64,000 bases of DNA from Thozetella sp. PMI_491 (taxonomy: Eukaryota > Ascomycota > Sordariomycetes > Chaetosphaeriales > Chaetosphaeriaceae). The DNA lies in assembly GCA_021432635.1 (NCBI GenBank), contig MU270056.1:425656-489655 (forward strand), written 5' to 3'. The notes under the pieces were generated by a model. The model saw only the letters and a program-made list of their open reading frames with translations. It did not search any database and was not told where the DNA came from. A program made the position numbers and the translations under genes. Positions 49,618 through 59,865 of this stretch are shown in pieces. Numbering within the stretch: position 1 is the first letter of the stretch; every line of letters begins with the position of its first letter.

Positions 49618-50537
49618 CTAGCTATTGGGCAGTCGGGGCTACGTCGTGGCCGCCGCGCGCGGAGACGGGGGATCGTCGGGGAGGGTTCAACGACAAGAGA
49701 GGTGGGATAATTCGCGTTGTGTTAGGTTCGAAGAGAGGAGAGCTTTCGACGGATGTTTGGCGCACGCGAAAGTCACCTAGGCATGAAGTGAGATGGTCTT
49801 GGCTCTTGAGTCTCTCAAGGCGTGGGGAGGTGACGACGGGGAGAGAAGGCGGGTTGGCGGCGGTGCCTCTTTCCAAGCCATGCGAAAAAGAGCTGAAAAG
49901 ACAGCGTCTTTTTTCAGCGAAGCAGCCAAGTTTATCTCTCCTGCCTTTCAAATGAAATGGCCACGCAATCGGAGTTGCAGTTTGAAAGGGAGCCAGGCGG
50001 GGAAGGCCCGGTATGTGACGGAAGAGATAAGAAAGGGTTGTGAGCTTCGGAGCTACTCGAGATTTTTGGGCGTGTGAAATCGCGAACTGAACCGCGTCTG
50101 GGTCTTGGCACACTTAACACCCCTGCAAGGGTTCTCATTGCACTAATTGGCCAACCCCGGCTTTGACAGTTCGCTACAGGTGCCACACCTTAGTTAGAGC
50201 CGCCAGTGCATTCTTGACTGCCGGGAACCCGGGCCACCACACCAAAGGTCACGAGACACCTCCTCCATAAGAATTCACGTTCACCGTTCCTACAATGAAA
50301 TCCGCTGTATTTTGTATGAGCAAGCTCTGTGTAAAGGGCTTCGGAAGCTGCAATTCTAGATTTCACCTGCTATTGCCCTGGCTTCTTTCTCTCTCAACAA
50401 AGTGCGCCTTGCCTCTCGGGACCAACCTGTCAAGCGACTTTCTTCAGCCCTGCTCTTGGATCTCTATCTAGGCTCTAGCCCTCCTAAATTCTTTCTCCTT
50501 TGCAAATTAGATCCGATCCGCAAAATTGATCGGGTGG
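49618..50537. other. Intergenic: SEN1 promoter and glycosylase 3' flank
   Basis: This stretch lies between two minus-strand genes. No gene is visible. Confidence 0.55.
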
Positions 50538-52034
50538 TCATATCTTCTCCTCTTCGCTATCTTCCAAGGTGTCTTCATCTTCCCCGGATTGATCTGTGTC
50601 TGGAGCTTTGTGCTTCTTGGACTTCGACTTCTTGCCAATTGCCTCAGATGCAGCGACTTCAATCTTTCTTCGGTTGAGGAGGTGCTCCAAGGGACATTCG
50701 GGAGCATCACTCCACTCTTCTGTGCCCGGTCGTGTAGCCTTTCGACATTTGTAGCACTCCTGGCCGTGTCGAATGAACAACTGGTGAAGGCCGTACTTCA
50801 AGTGATCCGGAACTTTGAACTCGCCATGGTTGTAGCTGTCTAGCTCGCTGGCTTTGGCTGGAACCCATCCGAGCCACTGGGAAAACTTGTGGACGTGCGT
50901 ATCGACTGCAAAGCAGGGAATGCGTAAGCAGAATAGAATCACGCATGCTGCTGTCTTGACCCCTATTCCAGGGTACCGAAGGAATGCGGCCATTGCTTCA
51001 TCCTTGTTCATGCTATGCATGTGGTCGAGGGAGAGGGCTTGCTCGAGTTGCGACTTCTCTATCTCCACTTTGCCATGAGTCTTGCGTCGGCGCCGCAGGC
51101 TGTTGGCAGAAGTTCCTACGCTCTCATCTTGAACACGAGCCTGAGCATGCGCGAGGTTCTCCTCGCAAACCATGTCTAAGATGGCCTTGATGTGAGCTCC
51201 CTTGACCCTGGCACACCCCGCCGGCTTGATAGTGTCCACCAGCTCTTCGAGGGACGAAAGTCGCACCTTCTCCCAATTAATGCTGCCAGCTCCAACCATC
51301 CCTGCTTCAACTATTCCGTACTTTTGGGCCAAATTTTGTATAGCAGCATCAGCCCTGGCCATTAGAGTGTTTCCACTGATGAGCGTTCTTAGGAGGGCGT
51401 CGAGCACCGAGGGCACTTCACCGCAACCTGCCACTTCGAGAGAAGGGGAAGGGACCATCTCCGGCTGTCTAACTTCCCCATGAATCTCGGTCAGAATCCG
51501 GTGCACTTCCTCACATGCCTCGGGAGTAGGAGCGATCCGATGTGGATATGGAGATCGGCCAATAGTTAGGCCATATAGATTGCTCGCACCTCGTATTACT
51601 CGTGGCTTGAAGTCCGGGTCTTTGACATGTATCATGGTGGCTATAACTTCGACATTCACCTTGACTGCCAAGTTGGCACGTATAGCAAGGCCTGTAATAA
51701 CCATCAAGCTCTGGATACCGGCGCTGGCATTCTGTCTTCGCAAGGGGGTCAACACCACCTTTGTCGGCGTGAGGATTCCGGCGGTGCCTTTGGCAGATTC
51801 TTGCGTAACTCTTTGAAGCGTTATAGCTTCGAACGAGTCGGTAGAAGGTGTATCGGTCGTTTCTGGGACCGGCGGGTCTTTGGCAACCTCTGGCTTCCCA
51901 TCAGCGGAGCCGAGGGACGAGACTGATGCCAGCGCGCGAGTGTTGTAGCGGCGCGTCACCACTTGGCCCATTCCGTGCGGTAGGGTATCCCAGCCTCCCG
52001 TGGTTAATTGGTTTGCTGATTTGCGTTTGGGCAT
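50538..52034 (-). CDS. HhH-GPD superfamily DNA glycosylase
   Basis: The protein is a base-excision-repair glycosylase of the endonuclease III-like fold (single exon, 498 aa). I place the start at MPKRKSANQL, which gives a basic, nuclear-type N-terminus; the frame is open for another 130 codons upstream, but that part looks like leader. The catalytic region shows VLDALLRTLISGNT (the helix usually reading LLSQQT/NT), then the helix-hairpin-helix YPGIGVKTAA with the lyase-type Lys at about K360. The catalytic Asp is about D378 in FAVDTHVHK. An Arg/Lys-rich insertion (about 300-330) splits the domain. After the core, only a CxxC pair and one further Cys are seen, so the usual four-Cys iron-sulfur loop seems incomplete. 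The C-tail is Lys then Asp/Glu-rich. Substrate (oxidised pyrimidine, mismatch or modified cytosine) cannot be told from sequence. It is transcribed divergently from the RID-type methyltransferase gene. Confidence 0.88.
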   Translation of the reverse strand: MPKRKSANQLTTGGWDTLPHGMGQVVTRRYNTRALASVSSLGSADGKPEVAKDPPVPETTDTPSTDSFEAITLQRVTQESAKGTAGILTPTKVVLTPLRRQNASAGIQSLMVITGLAIRANLAVKVNVEVIATMIHVKDPDFKPRVIRGASNLYGLTIGRSPYPHRIAPTPEACEEVHRILTEIHGEVRQPEMVPSPSLEVAGCGEVPSVLDALLRTLISGNTLMARADAAIQNLAQKYGIVEAGMVGAGSINWEKVRLSSLEELVDTIKPAGCARVKGAHIKAILDMVCEENLAHAQARVQDESVGTSANSLRRRRKTHGKVEIEKSQLEQALSLDHMHSMNKDEAMAAFLRYPGIGVKTAACVILFCLRIPCFAVDTHVHKFSQWLGWVPAKASELDSYNHGEFKVPDHLKYGLHQLFIRHGQECYKCRKATRPGTEEWSDAPECPLEHLLNRRKIEVAASEAIGKKSKSKKHKAPDTDQSGEDEDTLEDSEEEKI

Positions 52035-54932
52035 TTTGGCTACCCAAAATCTGAAGGGTATGCGGGGGGGGAGGCGCTGTGGCAGTGGGAGGGATCTACC
52101 GTGGAGGAGAACTGGCACCGCGACCGAAACTGAGGAGATATGGCACCGAATCGCTACTTGGGCCAGACACCTGAGACGGCAGCGGCACAAGATCGTCTGT
52201 TTTGTTACTAGAGGTACGTAGGATATGTAAGGTAGGTGCTGCTTCGGTAGGTAACCTTGATGTGCCCCGGACAAGCAAGAGAAACGGAAGCGGCCGAGGA
52301 ACTCGCCCGAATGAGTAAGACCAGGGTATCGAGAAGCCATGCCAGGTAGGCGCAACCCTTCTACCGCCAGCGAAGTTATGTCTAGGGTGTACGAGAGAAT
52401 CTTTGGCAAGAGCGCTGGGATCATTAACCGCCAACCACAGCTTACCTACCTGAGTAGCCACATATGTAAAGTACCTACTGGCGAGGGCAAGAACGACCTT
52501 CCACCCAAAAATTTCATCCTGCCAACTCCAAGGCTGGAACGGAATCTACAAGGCCACTAATGGCCAGGTCCTGATGACAAGAATTGACAAGAGTTGACCC
52601 CCCGAGAGTCCAGATCTATCACACAAAATAACTCCAGAATCACATGTGGCTAGACGGGTTATTACTCCTAGGGCGGAACGTGTCTGGAACCACTACAACA
52701 GGCTTCAAACAGAGCAGTGATACTCAAACGGAGAGCCTAGCATTGTTCTATACTTTTAAATCTACCCTGGGCTAGCGTTAAAGAACCATCGAGCTTATTA
52801 TATATGCGAGAACACCCGATTTACGAAACTGTTACTGGGCGGGCTCTTTGCACTTGCAAGCTGTGAATGCCGCATGCGCAAAGGGTCAGGGCAGAAAAGT
52901 CGGCTACTGTCTGTCCAGGACGGAATTCCGGAAATCACAAACTACAAGTTCGACCGGTAACCGAAGTCAGTACCTAAAAGATAGTGCCGTTAGCTAGTGC
53001 TCGCTACACACGTCCGCACAACAAGCATCGCAACGAGCTATGATCAGCTTCGTTTCACTCAGCACCATATACTCAGCAGTCGAGGTTTTTTTTGGAAATT
53101 TAGAAATCCATCATGTCATGTTGAATAGAATTGATTAAAAATGGGGGCGAGGATCTCTTACAATGTGAAAGGAGCAGCATCCAAGGTTCAAGGTACCTTG
53201 GGCAGCTTAGGATGACGGCCGGATGAACAAACAGTTCAACGCACACCCACCTCAGGCCTGCTACCGCGGTTCAAATAGCGCAGGCTCTCTTTTTTTGGGG
53301 GCGAAAAAGCCTTTAAAAAAAGATGGTTTCAATCAATCGCAAAGAATGGCAATCGATTAGGCTAACCGCCAGTAGGCACGGCTTAGCCAGTTCGAATTTT
53401 GCGAGCTATTGGGAAGCTTGAAGAAAGTGATGGGAACAAGAAAAAAAAAACTATGGGCGATGGGCCGCTGCTAGGGTTGGGGTCGCAGCGGTAAATCAAT
53501 TGTCCGTATTACATAAGCCCATATGACCTTCTTCAACCCATGGACCTCAAGAAAGCCCATGACAATACCCAGTTCTCAGGCATGACCTTGAGAGGGTGAG
53601 AGAATGTACCAACTCGTTTCTAGTGTTTTACCTTTTATTATATTTTTCATTACTTTCATTAATGTTTTTATAAAATGGAAACAAAGGAAACTATCTCGTC
53701 AGAACCCCAGAGTCTAGCCAAAACAGCTAGCCCAACGACATGGCAGTCTTATGATCGGGATTAAGATTAGCCAAATATGTAAACTACGTCAGATAACTAT
53801 AACTCTTAATGAAAAGCTTTTTTCTCTGGAGGAAGGTGTTGCCTTGCTGCTCATGCGACACTAACGGGAGCTCGAGAGGAGATACCCTCTCAGGCACCGA
53901 ACCACTGCGGGCCAGCAAGCTAGTCAGATGCCCCACCCAAGTAAATAAACCCCCTGAGAAGATGGTCTCCAATGCTTTCAACTTTGTCGCCTTCAGCGCG
54001 GGGCCAAGATAATGCACTAGTCCAGTATAGGTGTATTACGACTCTTAAAGCTGTAATGACAGTTCTCTTCTCCGTCATTTACCGTTAATCCACTCACTGT
54101 CTTGTCAAACTAAGAGGAGTCGCACGTGAACGGGTCTGACCACCCAATACATCCCATCACATTTACACTTTGGTGATTGCCACTACGCCTGTGAATCTGG
54201 CCTTTTTGTTGAACACATTGTGCTATAAAATTAACGAACTGTCCTCCGCGCCTATTTCTGGGCAACTTAAGCACATCTAAGTCCTCAGCGATAAAGCGCA
54301 AGTGGTTCGAGGTAGACTCGATAGTGACTCTTGGCATTTTCACAATCTCAGGATTCATCGGCTTACCATGTATACGAAGAAATTCCACCTGATCCCTGAA
54401 TTACCGGGCAGTCGAGTGAGGCCATGGGCCTCCTTAGAGCGCTCCACTTCATCCCCAGGTCGTTCACTTGCTCACCATGTCCAGAGGAAAACTGCCGAGT
54501 TTCTCTCTATCTACCAACTTGAGAGAATTTGTTCGCCTTCTAACTCTCTCTAATGCCTCTCAGCTCCTTGTTTTCTCCTACTTTCCCCCTCCTTTGGGTG
54601 CCCCCGAAGTGCCCCCGTCGCCACTTGACTGCACGTACAGGGCAACTGCCCTCGCTTTTCTTCCTTCCAACTTGTATTTACTGTCCCGCGAGAGCACGTT
54701 TTCATCTGTCACCCGCCCGCCAACCCCCCTCTTTAAAATTATCTCTAGTCTGCTAGATACCTTATCTAACATCATATCTACTTTTCAACCTGAGCTCACC
54801 GTCCCCAACTGCCTTTCCTCTCGTCCGTCCTTCGCCACCTCTCTCTGGTCGCCGTCTCCGTCCTTCATTTATTCTACAGCCCTTTCCACCAGGTCAACTA
54901 TCAGGGCTTGATCGCTCTGACACGAGCTGAAG
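52035..54932. other. AT-richer divergent intergenic region, glycosylase / RID
   Basis: The 2.9-kb gap between the two divergent genes is visibly AT-richer than most of the window, notably 53040-53110, 53300-53460 and 53620-53690. No intact gene or transposon protein is seen. A 92-codon minus-strand frame (54110-54388) has no domain. The final 400 bases are a long pyrimidine-rich leader of the RID-like gene. It could contain decayed repeat DNA, but I cannot identify any element. Confidence 0.45.
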
Positions 54933-57428
54933 ATGCCTTCTACCTCATATCCGGCTACGATCGGAAACTCGGGTACACAAAAGATACGGGAAACCAACCG
55001 GGACATAATCATCATCGACGACGACGAACTAGGAGATGATGAACTCGACCACAGCAAGCTTTATACCCGCCTAGATCGCCTTGGTGCTGTGCTCCGATCC
55101 GGTGACGTCAAGCTGGCGGAGATCAGCCGAGAGAAAATTGAAGAAGAAGGAGAGCGACAGGAGAGAAAGCTTTTTGATGGGAAACTAGACAAGGCAGACT
55201 ACGAGTTTATTGACCTGGGGGACTTCGACGCCCAAAGGGGTGGCGATGGACACGAGCGCGCCGCCGATGCAGCCACGGAATGGCTTCCTGGACACCCTCT
55301 CGACAGATTCACCAATAAGTTCGGTGTCGTCATTGAGAAGGGAACCATGGTGGAGCTCGCCGAGAGCGTCGGTCGCTGGGGCGCCGAATTTCTCCAAGTC
55401 AAGGAGATATACCGAGACCGCTGTAACGGCCTCGTATCGCTCCGGGGTTTCCTCTACACCCGCGCTCGCAACATGCGGGGAATGCTACCGAGCAAGCTCA
55501 ACGAAGTCTGCATGCTAGTCGAAACTGTCGATATGATCCATCGGCACCGGGAGCAGCAGGCTCTGTTCGAGATCCCCTCCCCGGCCGCCATGGCCATCCG
55601 GGAACTCCGAGTGACCAACGCCCCTTTCCCCGAGCATCGGTTTACGATGCAAGAGTTCCAACGCAAGGGAGCCGAGGGCATTGCGCAGACCGCGCCGCTC
55701 GTGTGTCGCTTCCGTATGTATTGCAGCTACAGCAGTGCCGCCCAGAGAGCCCGCCAGGAAGCCTACGAGTGGGCATTGGTACGCATCAAGGAAGACGAAG
55801 CCGACCCGGAGTATCGGGTCAAGAGCGAAGTGCTTGTCAACCGATGGCGAGGCGGGAAGGTTGTCGGTGGCGCGTACTTCCCAGACGGCAAGGAGCCAGT
55901 GATCGATCTCGACGACCCCCGTGCTGCCCGCCCTCTGGTCCCTGGACAGCGCTACCTCGCCGGGGATGTATTCTGCGGGGCTGGAGGTGCCTCGCGCGGC
56001 ATGGAGCGCGCCGGCCTCCAGGTCGATTTCGCCATCGACCACTGGGAGAACGCTGCCCAGTCCTATCGTGCCAACTTTCCCGGGACTGCCTTCTATTTCC
56101 AGGACATTGACGAGTTCATCACCAAGACCAATGATACCCCCAGATATGTCGACTTTATTCATCTCTCGCCTCCCTGCCAGGTGTGGTCGCCTGCACACAC
56201 GGTCGCGGGAAAGAACGACGAGGCCAATGTCGCCACGCTCTTCTCGTGCGAGCACATCATCAGCAAATGCAAACCGCGGCTCTTCACCCTGGAGCAGACC
56301 TTCGGCATCCTGCGGAATTCGTTCGAACCCCACTTCAACACTTTGATCGCCGGCTTCACAGGACACGGCTATTCTGTCCGTTGGAAGATCATGAACCTGA
56401 ACAACTACGGCCTGGTTCAGCCACGCAAGCGCGTCATCATGTTTGGCGCTGGCCCGGGCGAGGGGCTGCCGCCGTTTCCTGAGCCGACGCATGGTGCTAG
56501 TGCGCCGTCCGGCGGCCTGATGCCGCTCACCACTGTCCTCGACATCCTGCACGACGTGGACCGCTATGTCGGCCATCCATTGCACAACCCCCACCTGCTG
56601 CTGGAGAAGGCAGCTTTCAAAGGCTGGAGCCGGCCGCCTTGGAACCCCTTCCGAACCCTCCCATTCACCATCACCTGTTCTGGTGGCCAGAACTACCACT
56701 GGTCCGGCAAGAGGAAGCTGACTGCGATGGAGTTCGCCTTGTTGCAGGGATTTCCAGCCTGGCACAAATTCCGAGGCTCATGCATCATCAAGCAAATTGG
56801 GAACGCATTCCCGCCTACTTGTGTCCGTTTTCTCTATGAATACCTCGCCGGCTGGCTTGACCGGCACGACAGTGTGCAGGGCAGCCGCCTACCGGTCGAC
56901 TTGCCCGCCGAGACCGAGATCGTGAACATCGCCTCAGAGCGCGAGGAGTACCTTGCGGAAGTGCGCCGCAGAAAAAACCTCGCCCAGATCGAGTGTGATG
57001 ATGACCTGGCCTTGCTTGACCTCACCGGATCCATTGAGCTGAGCAGCGATGACGAAGACAAGGCCGATGACGATGTGTCGGTGGCGAGCGAGAGCACCCT
57101 GGCTCCAGATGACTGCTTCTTCGTGTCCAGCGCATCCAGCCCAGATGGAAAGGAGATTGACACTCCCCTAACCGAGTACACTTCAGCCGAAGCACGGGAG
57201 CGGTGCTCCTTCGAATCTCGCCTGTCGCCCGTCTCTCCTCTGGACAATCGGAAGCGCAAACTAGAGTACGACGACGAGTTTGACGAGCACGTCACTGCGC
57301 CGCCGCCAAAGTGTCATCAAAGGCGCCAGCCTTCAGTCGAGATTCTCGGCTGGGTCTCTCACAGTCCTTCTTCGAGTGCCTCCGTCCAGACGCCGGATAG
57401 GGGTAGATGGTGTGAGAGTATACTATGA
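54933..57428 (+). CDS. rid: RID-type DNA (cytosine-5) methyltransferase homologue
   Basis: RID (RIP-defective; Masc1 in Ascobolus) is the putative cytosine methyltransferase required for repeat-induced point mutation in the sexual cycle of filamentous ascomycetes. The gene is one exon (831 aa). An N-terminal acidic segment (IIIIDDDELGDDELD) is followed by a BAH-like region (about 130-290). Catalytic motifs follow in order: motif I GDVFCGAGGASRGMERAG (about 344), motif IV SPPCQVWSPAHT with the catalytic Cys (about 411-415), and motif VI present as LEQT rather than the usual ENV (about 452). Motif VIII is QPRKRV (about 496), IX includes RKLTAMEFALLQGFP, and X is QIGNAFPPTCVRFLY. The short gap between VIII/IX and X is typical of the RID/Masc1 group as opposed to DIM-2. 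The C-terminal tail is acidic and Ser-rich. All catalytic residues I can check are intact, which suggests a RIP-capable genome. Confidence 0.94.
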   Translation: MPSTSYPATIGNSGTQKIRETNRDIIIIDDDELGDDELDHSKLYTRLDRLGAVLRSGDVKLAEISREKIEEEGERQERKLFDGKLDKADYEFIDLGDFDAQRGGDGHERAADAATEWLPGHPLDRFTNKFGVVIEKGTMVELAESVGRWGAEFLQVKEIYRDRCNGLVSLRGFLYTRARNMRGMLPSKLNEVCMLVETVDMIHRHREQQALFEIPSPAAMAIRELRVTNAPFPEHRFTMQEFQRKGAEGIAQTAPLVCRFRMYCSYSSAAQRARQEAYEWALVRIKEDEADPEYRVKSEVLVNRWRGGKVVGGAYFPDGKEPVIDLDDPRAARPLVPGQRYLAGDVFCGAGGASRGMERAGLQVDFAIDHWENAAQSYRANFPGTAFYFQDIDEFITKTNDTPRYVDFIHLSPPCQVWSPAHTVAGKNDEANVATLFSCEHIISKCKPRLFTLEQTFGILRNSFEPHFNTLIAGFTGHGYSVRWKIMNLNNYGLVQPRKRVIMFGAGPGEGLPPFPEPTHGASAPSGGLMPLTTVLDILHDVDRYVGHPLHNPHLLLEKAAFKGWSRPPWNPFRTLPFTITCSGGQNYHWSGKRKLTAMEFALLQGFPAWHKFRGSCIIKQIGNAFPPTCVRFLYEYLAGWLDRHDSVQGSRLPVDLPAETEIVNIASEREEYLAEVRRRKNLAQIECDDDLALLDLTGSIELSSDDEDKADDDVSVASESTLAPDDCFFVSSASSPDGKEIDTPLTEYTSAEARERCSFESRLSPVSPLDNRKRKLEYDDEFDEHVTAPPPKCHQRRQPSVEILGWVSHSPSSSASVQTPDRGRWCESIL

Positions 57429-58356
57429 TGGCCTCTGGCCTCATATTCGTTGTTCTCTCGTGCGTTCGCCGTCTCGCTTCAGGCTCTCGGTGCGGCTAGA
57501 AGACTCGCCAACATCTGCTTGGTCTGGCCTACTTGAGCTAGCCTACACTTTTCGGGTGTCTATCCGGAGTCCTATGGCGAGCGAATGCTAACAGCGAGAA
57601 TGAGCCTCGCGTTCTCATTATTCCCACCCATCCCGTAGGTGTCCTCGCCCTCCTTCCCTGCTTTTCTTTGTAAATGCGATATTCACCTAATGGCAAGCCG
57701 TCGGTTTACGGAAAAGCCCTATTTCAGCCGAGATGCAAAATATGGGATTGATGCCATGTTATTTGCTGTTTTAAATTTATTTGTAGCACAGTTCTATCTG
57801 AGCCCAGGGTGGGATTACCACGTAGCAGCCGCTGCCAGCCTTCCAGCCTATCGCCAGATTTGCTCAGAACGGCGTACTTAGAAGAAATAAAAGGCTGATT
57901 CCTCCCGCGTCGAGGCGTCAAGTTTAATGGGCCTATTAGCTCCTTGTTTCCGTGACATTATGATTCAATAAGTATGCAGGATGGAGCTAGGCGCAAGTGA
58001 TCCCGTTGAGAGACGATCGCTGGTGTAGCAATAGGGGTACGAAACTGGCAACTACAGTGTCCTATACACCCAGAGAGATAGCTCGAGCAAGATACCAGCT
58101 TAAGATTGGGTAGGGCACTGCTTACCAACCCGGTGGGTCAAGCGTCTTAATCATCTTGATATTCGCCTTTTTAATATTTCATCCGGCATCTTCGTGTATC
58201 TCATAAACCCAGCCACATAGGCTTTCCTAAGTCTCCCTATGCCCTCCGGCAAAGTCGACCTGTAGGTATCTAAAGTAATTCAGACAGAGAAGCTCGTGAA
58301 ACGCTAGTAAGGATCCTGATTGGCCGGCCATGCTACGTTCTCTCCTCTGTGCTGCG
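57429..58356. other. Convergent 3' ends of RID-like gene and phosphoserine phosphatase
   Basis: No gene is visible. The middle of the stretch is AT-richer than the flanking genes. Confidence 0.55.
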
Positions 58357-59865
58357 CTACTCGGTGAGCATCTCAACCTCCTCGCTAGTGAAGCCGAAGA
58401 GGTATAGCAGGTCCAGCAGAGTCTCGCCATTGAGGCGGGCATCGGCCTCCATCTGCACCCGCGGCTTGGCGTTCCATGCCACGCCTAGGCCGGCCTCGCC
58501 TAGCATGAGCAGGTCGTTGGCCCCGTCGCCGACGGCTACGACCTGTTCGATCGCGATGCCTTCCTTTGCAGCAATCTCGAGCAGCAGCTCGCGTTTGCGT
58601 TCCTTGCCGACGATGCGGCCTTGCACCTCGCCCGTCAGCTTGTCGGTGGCCGGGTCAATGACAACCTCGTTGGCGTGGGCATAGTCAATGCCCAGTCCGC
58701 CTGCTAGCCAACTTGTCAGGGGCAGGAAGCCGCCGGACAGCACAGCCGTCTTGACACCTAGCCTCTTGAGGGCGCGGATCAGCGGTCGCACGCCCTGGGT
58801 GACGTCTAGCACAGGGCGCAGATCGGTGAAGATGCTGGCGGGGAGGCCGGTCAGCAGCTTGACACGCTCGCGGAAGGCGCTATCGAATTCGAGCTCGCCG
58901 AGCATGGCGCGGTGGGTGATGTCGGCGACCTTAGCGGCTAGGTCCGGAGGATCGGTGATGGTGGCGGCCAGCAGGTCGATGACCTCTTGTGTGATCAGGG
59001 TACTGTCCATGTCGAACACGACCAGGCGGGGGTGGCGCCTCCATAGGGTATCCCTCTGGAGCACGACGTCGACGTTCCACTCGCGTTCGAAGCGATAGAG
59101 CAGCTCGTGCTTGCGCAGATCGGCGAGTGGGAGGTAGGATGGCGACGGTGCCGGGGACAAGGTTAGCTCGACCACGAGGGGGTGGTGGCCGTGGGCCTTG
59201 TCCAGACCGAGGCAGCGGTGAGCCGAGCTCATGTCGGACGAGCCGGGGGGCAGGGGGAAAGAGGACATGAGATGCAGAAACGAGGTGATGCACATGGGGG
59301 AGATGTGCGAGCCGTATAGGTGGTCGAGCGGTTCGGGCTCGGCGGTGGGCGGCTCGAGGGGGAACTTGTCCAGGCTGCTGCTGGGGGCCATGTTGGCGGG
59401 GATGTCGGATTCGGACGCCTGATGAAGAGACGGCGGGGACGGGGCTTTGTGGCCGGGGGGTAGGCGTGGTGAAGGCACCGCATTGGAGATGCGCGGAGAC
59501 GAAGCCTTGTAGATGAGAGTCGCGATCAGGCGGTCGGTCCGGGTGCCCGGGGGCGGCGCACAATTGGGGTGGGAGAGCTCGTGGCTCATGCCGCTGTCGA
59601 TGATGGTGGGCGGGTTCTCTGGCGAGGGGATGCCATTGAAGGGGGAGATGCTCTTTGGCGGCGAGGCCGTCTTGGGCGGGGGGCGTATGTCCTCCACTAC
59701 CGTGTCGATGCCGTAGTGATTCTCGGGTTTATTGGGAGGGCGGTATTGCTGGTGTTCCTGGAGGTAGGAGCTGCTCCTCATGGCTGCTGTCATGGTCGGC
59801 CGAGTCGGTTTCTGTTGCCCACCGCCGCCACCGCCGCTGCCGCTGTTGCTGCCTTGATCCGCCAT
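58357..59865 (-). CDS. Phosphoserine phosphatase
   Basis: The enzyme dephosphorylates O-phosphoserine, the last step of serine synthesis by the phosphorylated pathway (SER2/SerB, HAD superfamily). The single exon encodes 502 aa from the chosen start MADQGSNSGSGGG; an in-frame ATG at 60177 would add 104 Ser/Arg-rich residues but lies in likely leader. The first 160 residues are Pro/Ser/Gly-rich and disordered, which is longer than bacterial SerB. A regulatory-like domain spans about 160-280. The catalytic HAD core has motif I VVFDMDSTLI with nucleophile Asp (about 284), motif II VLSGGF, the motif III Lys in GKERKRE and motif IV VGDGANDL. All catalytic residues are intact. Confidence 0.95.
   Translation of the reverse strand: MADQGSNSGSGGGGGGQQKPTRPTMTAAMRSSSYLQEHQQYRPPNKPENHYGIDTVVEDIRPPPKTASPPKSISPFNGIPSPENPPTIIDSGMSHELSHPNCAPPPGTRTDRLIATLIYKASSPRISNAVPSPRLPPGHKAPSPPSLHQASESDIPANMAPSSSLDKFPLEPPTAEPEPLDHLYGSHISPMCITSFLHLMSSFPLPPGSSDMSSAHRCLGLDKAHGHHPLVVELTLSPAPSPSYLPLADLRKHELLYRFEREWNVDVVLQRDTLWRRHPRLVVFDMDSTLITQEVIDLLAATITDPPDLAAKVADITHRAMLGELEFDSAFRERVKLLTGLPASIFTDLRPVLDVTQGVRPLIRALKRLGVKTAVLSGGFLPLTSWLAGGLGIDYAHANEVVIDPATDKLTGEVQGRIVGKERKRELLLEIAAKEGIAIEQVVAVGDGANDLLMLGEAGLGVAWNAKPRVQMEADARLNGETLLDLLYLFGFTSEEVEMLTE

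Noticed and set aside
54110..54388. 92-codon minus-strand frame in the AT-richer gap
   Set aside because: The translation looks plausible but has no domain, no neighbour support and atypical composition; kept only as a possibility.
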